Positions 5,478 through 8,125 of a DNA stretch of 8,125 nucleotides are shown piece after piece (within the stretch, counting starts at the first letter, position 1; each line of letters starts with the position of its first letter). Below the pieces are notes generated by a model. It searched no databases and was not told the origin of the DNA. It saw nothing but the letters and a program-made list of their open reading frames with translations. The translations under genes were made by a program, and so were the position numbers. The DNA comes from Planctomycetaceae bacterium (GTDB lineage Bacteria; Planctomycetota; Planctomycetia; Pirellulales; Thermoguttaceae), in contig JAITST010000377.1 in assembly GCA_031287585.1 (NCBI GenBank), positions 1-8,125 of the forward strand. The letters run 5' to 3'.

Positions 5478-7442
5478 TTATGTTGTGAACCATTCAACCG
5501 ATTGTTTGATAAGTCTTTCAAACGTTTCCTTTTGCCGTTTCCACGTCGTTAAAACTTCTTCACTTGGGCGGTTATTACGGGCATCAGTCAATGAATTTTC
5601 TAATTCAGTAATCTGTTGGTCGAGCCGATGACGGAAATCATTGAGAATTGTCTCTCCCATTTTATGCAATGCAGGAATACGGTCTTCTTTGATTCCCTTG
5701 AAAACTTTCTCAATCTGTTCTTTTGCGGCGGATTCGAGTTTATCCTTTTGCTTCATTTTCGACAATCGCCATGCAAACGGTACCGCAAGAACGCCGACTC
5801 CGGCAATCGTCCAGCCGACTGGTCCGGCTAATGCACACCAAAACGGTGTGGCTAACATTGTTGGTGCGGCTACGGTTACACCTCCAGCGGCACTCGCCGC
5901 ACCGCCTGCCAAAGAAAAACCTAAAGGCATACCTATCAAAAAAGTTGAAACTGCATCTGCGGCAACCCCCAATCCACCGATGATTGATGCGGTTGTTGCC
6001 GCGCCGCCTACTGCGGTAGCCGCTGCGGCAGAAGTCGCCGTCAGTGCTGCGGTATTTGTTGCGGCAATTGCCGCAGCCGTTGCTGAACCAGCATAGACAA
6101 GCCCGCCGCCAACAGCTGTTGCGGTAAGACCGCCGACGGTGCCGATTGCCGTTGTCATATTACCCTTCGCCGTAATCGACACTTTACCGGTCTCATCCAA
6201 CGAAAGTGCCGGATAAGCTTCATTCAACTTTGTACAAGCATCACGAGTTTCCGCTTCAAACTTATCAGTAAGCGGATGCAGCGATTTTTCAAAAGATTCG
6301 TTGAGAAGCGTTGGTAATATTTTTGCCAGTTTTCCAACACCGAAAGAAGAAGTGCTGTTCAATTTCTCCACTAAATCCCCTTCGACATTTCGCTGCGCAA
6401 TCGAAAGTTTGCTTTGGAAATCATTGACTTCGGTTGTCCATTTCGATTTGAAGTGGTGTTCGCTTGATGAACGTTGCGTTTCTACCTCTCGCTTTCGCTG
6501 CCGAAGTAGGGCAATTTCAGCGTCCAGTTCTTCGCCGGTTTTACTGGCGGATGAAACGGCGACTTCCAGTGAGCGGACTTCTGTTTCGATGAACGAATTG
6601 ACTTTGCTCAAAAAACGTTGTCGAAGAATTTTGCCTTTGTTGTTCTGCAAAAATTGTCCGAGAGTATCAATCAATTCGGGAACGCCGCTGTTCGGCTTCC
6701 CTTGAAACGCTTGCTTTGCGCTGATTCGATGAAAAGATTCCGTCGTGATCCCGTTTGCCGCCAAAAGTTTCTGATTATGAGCGACAGCATCGGCAATGTC
6801 GGTTTCTTCGGCTTCGTCAATCTTGTTGATGACGAAAAAAATCTTGTTGATGTCCGCCGCTTTCACTGCTTTCAAAAGGTCGAGTTCATCCTGGTCAAGT
6901 GGCATCCTAGCCGTTACGATAAAAATGACGGCGTCGGCTTGTGGAATAAAAGCGTGCAGCAGAGCGTCATGATGTTCGTGAATCGAACCAGCACCCGGCG
7001 TATCAACGAGTTCAACTTGCGGCGGCAGGTTCGCAAATGGACCGCTAACTTCGAGCATGGCAACGTCCTTTTTGTTTTCTGGATTACTCTCTTCGGTGAC
7101 GAATTCCCGAATGCGGGAATAAGGGATAGTTTCCGTGTGATTATCCTTGAACAAGACGGTTGTCCGCTCGCTTTGAGCAAAGCGAAAACGGGTAATAGCC
7201 GAGGAAGCGGGTAGTTTGTCGATAGGGGCAACTTCGTCATCGTTTCGACCAAGCAGCGCGTTGATGAGAGTGGATTTGCCCCGTTTTGCTTTACCGAGAA
7301 CGGCAAGCGTGAAAACATTGGCTTGTAATGCCGTTTTGGCTTCGTCAATTTGAGCGGTAATATCGTCCCGCTTCCGTTCCCTCATAATTACGGAAAGTTG
7401 GTCTGCCCAATGGGTAAGGTCATCGAAATTCTGAATTGGCAT
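5478..7442 (-). CDS. Bacterial dynamin-like GTPase
   Basis: 654 residues from the ATG at 7442. G domain about 43-270: P-loop GKAKRGKS (50-57), switch I candidate Thr84 in SSAITRF, G3 DTPG (147-150), G4 NKID (206-209), G5 ISAK (240-243). Helical regions with coiled-coil character follow (about 275-410). About 429-558 is an Ala/Gly/Thr-rich hydrophobic segment with many small-residue repeats, ending PFWCALAGPVGWTIAGVGVL, which fits the membrane-inserting paddle of bacterial dynamin-like proteins and mitofusins. A final helical region (565-654) would fold back to complete the stalk. Family members hydrolyse GTP to tubulate, fuse or stabilise membranes, and some protect against phage. The frame is open upstream to a TTG at 7511, which would add 23 hydrophobic residues. 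I prefer 7442 because it is ATG with GAGGAA just upstream and begins a normal soluble dynamin N-terminus. First gene of the operon. Confidence 0.93.
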   Translation of the reverse strand: MPIQNFDDLTHWADQLSVIMRERKRDDITAQIDEAKTALQANVFTLAVLGKAKRGKSTLINALLGRNDDEVAPIDKLPASSAITRFRFAQSERTTVLFKDNHTETIPYSRIREFVTEESNPENKKDVAMLEVSGPFANLPPQVELVDTPGAGSIHEHHDALLHAFIPQADAVIFIVTARMPLDQDELDLLKAVKAADINKIFFVINKIDEAEETDIADAVAHNQKLLAANGITTESFHRISAKQAFQGKPNSGVPELIDTLGQFLQNNKGKILRQRFLSKVNSFIETEVRSLEVAVSSASKTGEELDAEIALLRQRKREVETQRSSSEHHFKSKWTTEVNDFQSKLSIAQRNVEGDLVEKLNSTSSFGVGKLAKILPTLLNESFEKSLHPLTDKFEAETRDACTKLNEAYPALSLDETGKVSITAKGNMTTAIGTVGGLTATAVGGGLVYAGSATAAAIAATNTAALTATSAAAATAVGGAATTASIIGGLGVAADAVSTFLIGMPLGFSLAGGAASAAGGVTVAAPTMLATPFWCALAGPVGWTIAGVGVLAVPFAWRLSKMKQKDKLESAAKEQIEKVFKGIKEDRIPALHKMGETILNDFRHRLDQQITELENSLTDARNNRPSEEVLTTWKRQKETFERLIKQSVEWFTT

Positions 7443-7445
7443 TGC

Positions 7446-7451
7446 TTCCTC
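7446..7451 (-). promoter_or_regulatory. Shine-Dalgarno deciding the start of the dynamin-like gene
   Basis: On the minus strand GAGGAA (7451-7446) lies just before the ATG at 7442, with the GAGG core five nt away. It is the clearest Shine-Dalgarno in the operon. No comparable site precedes the upstream TTG at 7511. Confidence 0.6.
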
Positions 7452-7525
7452 GTGAAAGGTTACGAGCAACGCAAGCAAGACCGCTATCAGAACAGGAGCG
7501 GTGCGTTCCAAAGAGGGTTTTCTTC

Positions 7526-7541
7526 CCCCGTTCCAATGGGG
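7526..7541. repeat. Short GC hairpin CCCCG-TTCCAA-TGGGG
   Basis: CCCC (7526-7529) and GGGG (7538-7541) pair, and a G-T wobble closes the loop. The octamer CGTTCCAA occurs here (7529-7536) and again at 7504-7511. In the operon mRNA this would sit 84-99 nt before the start codon of the dynamin-like gene, if transcription starts further upstream. Confidence 0.4.
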
Positions 7542-7573
7542 TGCGTCTTCATTTACTACGAAACAATAACGCT

Positions 7574-7651
7574 GAAGATAACCGTGTAGATATGCGCAAA
7601 CGCTCCCCTACGGGAGACACGCAGTATTCATATCTACTATTGATTATCTTC
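7574..7651. repeat. Long interrupted inverted repeat around a CTCCC-CTAC-GGGAG hairpin
   Basis: GAAGATAA (7574-7581) and GTAGATATG (7586-7594) on the left arm are matched by CATATCTAC (7629-7637) and TTATCTTC (7644-7651) on the right arm. This gives 17 paired positions with an asymmetric internal loop (CCGT against TATTGA). Between the arms sits a second perfect hairpin, CTCCC (7603-7607) with GGGAG (7612-7616). The core CCCCTACGGG is shared, as its complement, with 8070-8080 and 1840-1850. The element is either a REP/MITE-like insertion or a structured leader of the operon. Confidence 0.55.
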
Positions 7652-7653
7652 AC

Positions 7654-7704
7654 ACGGCAAGCCGTTTGGAACGTGAAGTCAACCAATCCGTTTTACAACG
7701 GCTT
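7654..7704. repeat. Overlapping alternative hairpins
   Basis: ACGGC-AA-GCCGT (7654-7665) can form its own tight hairpin. AAGCCGTT (7659-7666) is also the exact complement of AACGGCTT (7697-7704), and the latter overlaps the small hairpin CCGTT-TTAC-AACGG (7688-7701). The structures exclude each other, as in attenuator-like leaders. Function is not shown. Confidence 0.35.
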
Positions 7705-7769
7705 TGGAATTGCTAACGTACTCTATTTTATTTTCTTCCAAATCACAACGATTCGGGCATTTATAATTT

Positions 7770-7785
7770 CAGCATTCCGATGCTG
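7770..7785. repeat. 6-bp hairpin CAGCAT-TCCG-ATGCTG flanked by short direct repeats
   Basis: CAGCAT (7770-7775) and ATGCTG (7780-7785) form a perfect stem with loop TCCG. The octamer GCATTTAT occurs on both sides (7757-7764 and 7785-7792). It may be an operator-like or REP-like site; the length is close to chance. Confidence 0.3.
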
Positions 7786-8068
7786 CATTTATCCAGAGCA
7801 TCAAGAAAACTTCACCATTCTACCACTTTTTTGAAGAGACACAATCGGGGGTGTTAATAAAATTTTGATTTTGGGTGTGTAAACTTTAGTGGGGGATTTT
7901 GTTTTCAACTAAATGGCACAAAAAATGCCGTGTCCGAGTAACATAACAAAATAATGCCCCTAAATCCTTGTTAAGTCAACGTAAAACAATAAAACGCTCT
8001 TGACATAGCAATAGGCGACGGATGCGCTACTTACATTACCACTTAATAGATGTTGACAAAGAGTCCTT

Positions 8069-8114
8069 ACCCCGTAGGGGTTAAACATGGATAACCCCGC
8101 GTGGAACGCGGGGT
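8069..8114. repeat. Pair of GC-rich hairpins at the right edge
   Basis: ACCCC-GTA-GGGGT (8069-8081) is a 5-bp stem. ACCCCGCGT-GGA-ACGCGGGGT (8094-8114) is a perfect 9-bp stem with a 3-nt loop. They stand 12 nt apart in otherwise AT-rich DNA and share the ACCCC/GGGGT ends. No T-tract follows within the window. They look like a paired REP-type unit or the 3' end of a gene arrangement beyond the window. Confidence 0.6.
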
Positions 8115-8125
8115 AGGTACACACA

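Larger units (their letters stand above)
2062..7442 (-). other. Predicted four-gene GTPase operon
   Basis: The dynamin-like gene, the small dynamin/Era-like GTPase, the membrane-anchored GTPase and the single-pass protein follow each other on one strand with gaps of 21, 24 and 32 nt. There is no room for internal promoters of normal size, and an intrinsic terminator lies 44 nt past the last stop. Only the first gene has a good Shine-Dalgarno, which suggests coupled translation. Three products carry P-loop GTPase motifs. Two have a clear single membrane helix and the dynamin has a hydrophobic paddle-like region. Joint function at a membrane is inferred. Confidence 0.8.
7443..8125. other. Gene-free region upstream of the GTPase operon
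   Basis: About 680 bp with no protein I can support on either strand. The open plus frame 7436-7834 has no recognisable product and starts antisense to the dynamin gene. The region holds hairpins at 7526-7541, 7574-7651, 7654-7704, 7770-7785, 8069-8081 and 8094-8114. I found no convincing -35/-10 pair for the operon on the minus strand. TTGACA boxes on the plus strand at 8000-8005 and 8053-8058 lack matching -10 boxes. No tRNA or rRNA signature is seen. Confidence 0.6.

Noticed and set aside
5641..6096. Plus-strand Ala/Pro-rich frame of 151 codons
   Set aside because: It is the antisense shadow of the Ala/Gly-rich segment of the dynamin-like gene; the low-complexity composition explains its length.
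6618..7214. Plus-strand frame of 198 codons
   Set aside because: Fully antisense to the G domain of the dynamin-like gene, which has all its motifs intact on the minus strand.
7436..7834. Plus-strand frame of 132 codons in the upstream region
   Set aside because: It begins inside the dynamin gene in antisense, passes through several hairpins and resembles no known protein.
8000..8058. Two TTGACA boxes on the plus strand
   Set aside because: Neither has a plausible -10 at 16-18 nt, and no plus-strand gene starts before the window ends.
8069..8114. CRISPR-like array of short palindromic repeats
   Set aside because: Only two unequal hairpins 12 nt apart, no regular repeat-spacer spacing and no cas gene.

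Overview
The window reads almost entirely on the minus strand. It has moderate to low GC, poor or absent Shine-Dalgarno sequences before most genes, an N-terminal scrap of a PDDEXK_2/Rpn-type transposase-nuclease, a short secreted Cys protein resembling a C39-peptidase start, and GC-rich hairpins scattered through AT-rich intergenic DNA. Together these suggest an environmental or gut bacterium, and a planctomycete-like one is my best guess. That assignment is inference: no marker gene is present.

Layout in transcription order, from the right end of the window leftwards. (1) 8125-7443: about 680 bp with no supportable gene, holding several GC-rich hairpins (8094-8114, 8069-8081, 7603-7616, 7526-7541) and a long interrupted inverted repeat (7574-7651). 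This is presumably the control region of the operon that follows. (2) 7442-2062: four closely spaced minus-strand genes with gaps of 21, 24 and 32 nt. They encode a 654-aa bacterial dynamin-like protein with a long Ala/Gly-rich hydrophobic segment, a 355-aa dynamin/Era-type GTPase with an unusual G4 motif, a 435-aa TRAFAC-like GTPase carrying a coiled coil, one membrane helix and a C-terminal beta-rich domain, and a 320-aa single-pass protein with a soluble N-domain and Pro-rich linkers. A stem-loop with a T-tract (2018-1972) ends the unit. (3) 1971-1411: a scrap of a PDDEXK_2-family gene preceded by a near-consensus promoter. (4) 1410-352: a secreted, C-terminally membrane-anchored protein of unknown function. 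(5) 329-111: a short secreted Cys-containing protein, possibly a truncated C39-like peptidase, 22 nt downstream.

The main biological interest is the four-gene unit. Three different P-loop GTPases and one membrane protein are encoded together, and at least three of the four products are likely to contact a membrane. I infer a GTP-driven membrane-associated complex. It could serve envelope remodelling or repair, or be a conflict/defence system of the type built around dynamin-like proteins and multi-GTPase operons. The sequence alone does not decide between these.

The left third (1-1700) is visibly more AT-rich than the operon and contains broken genes, so the two halves probably have different histories.
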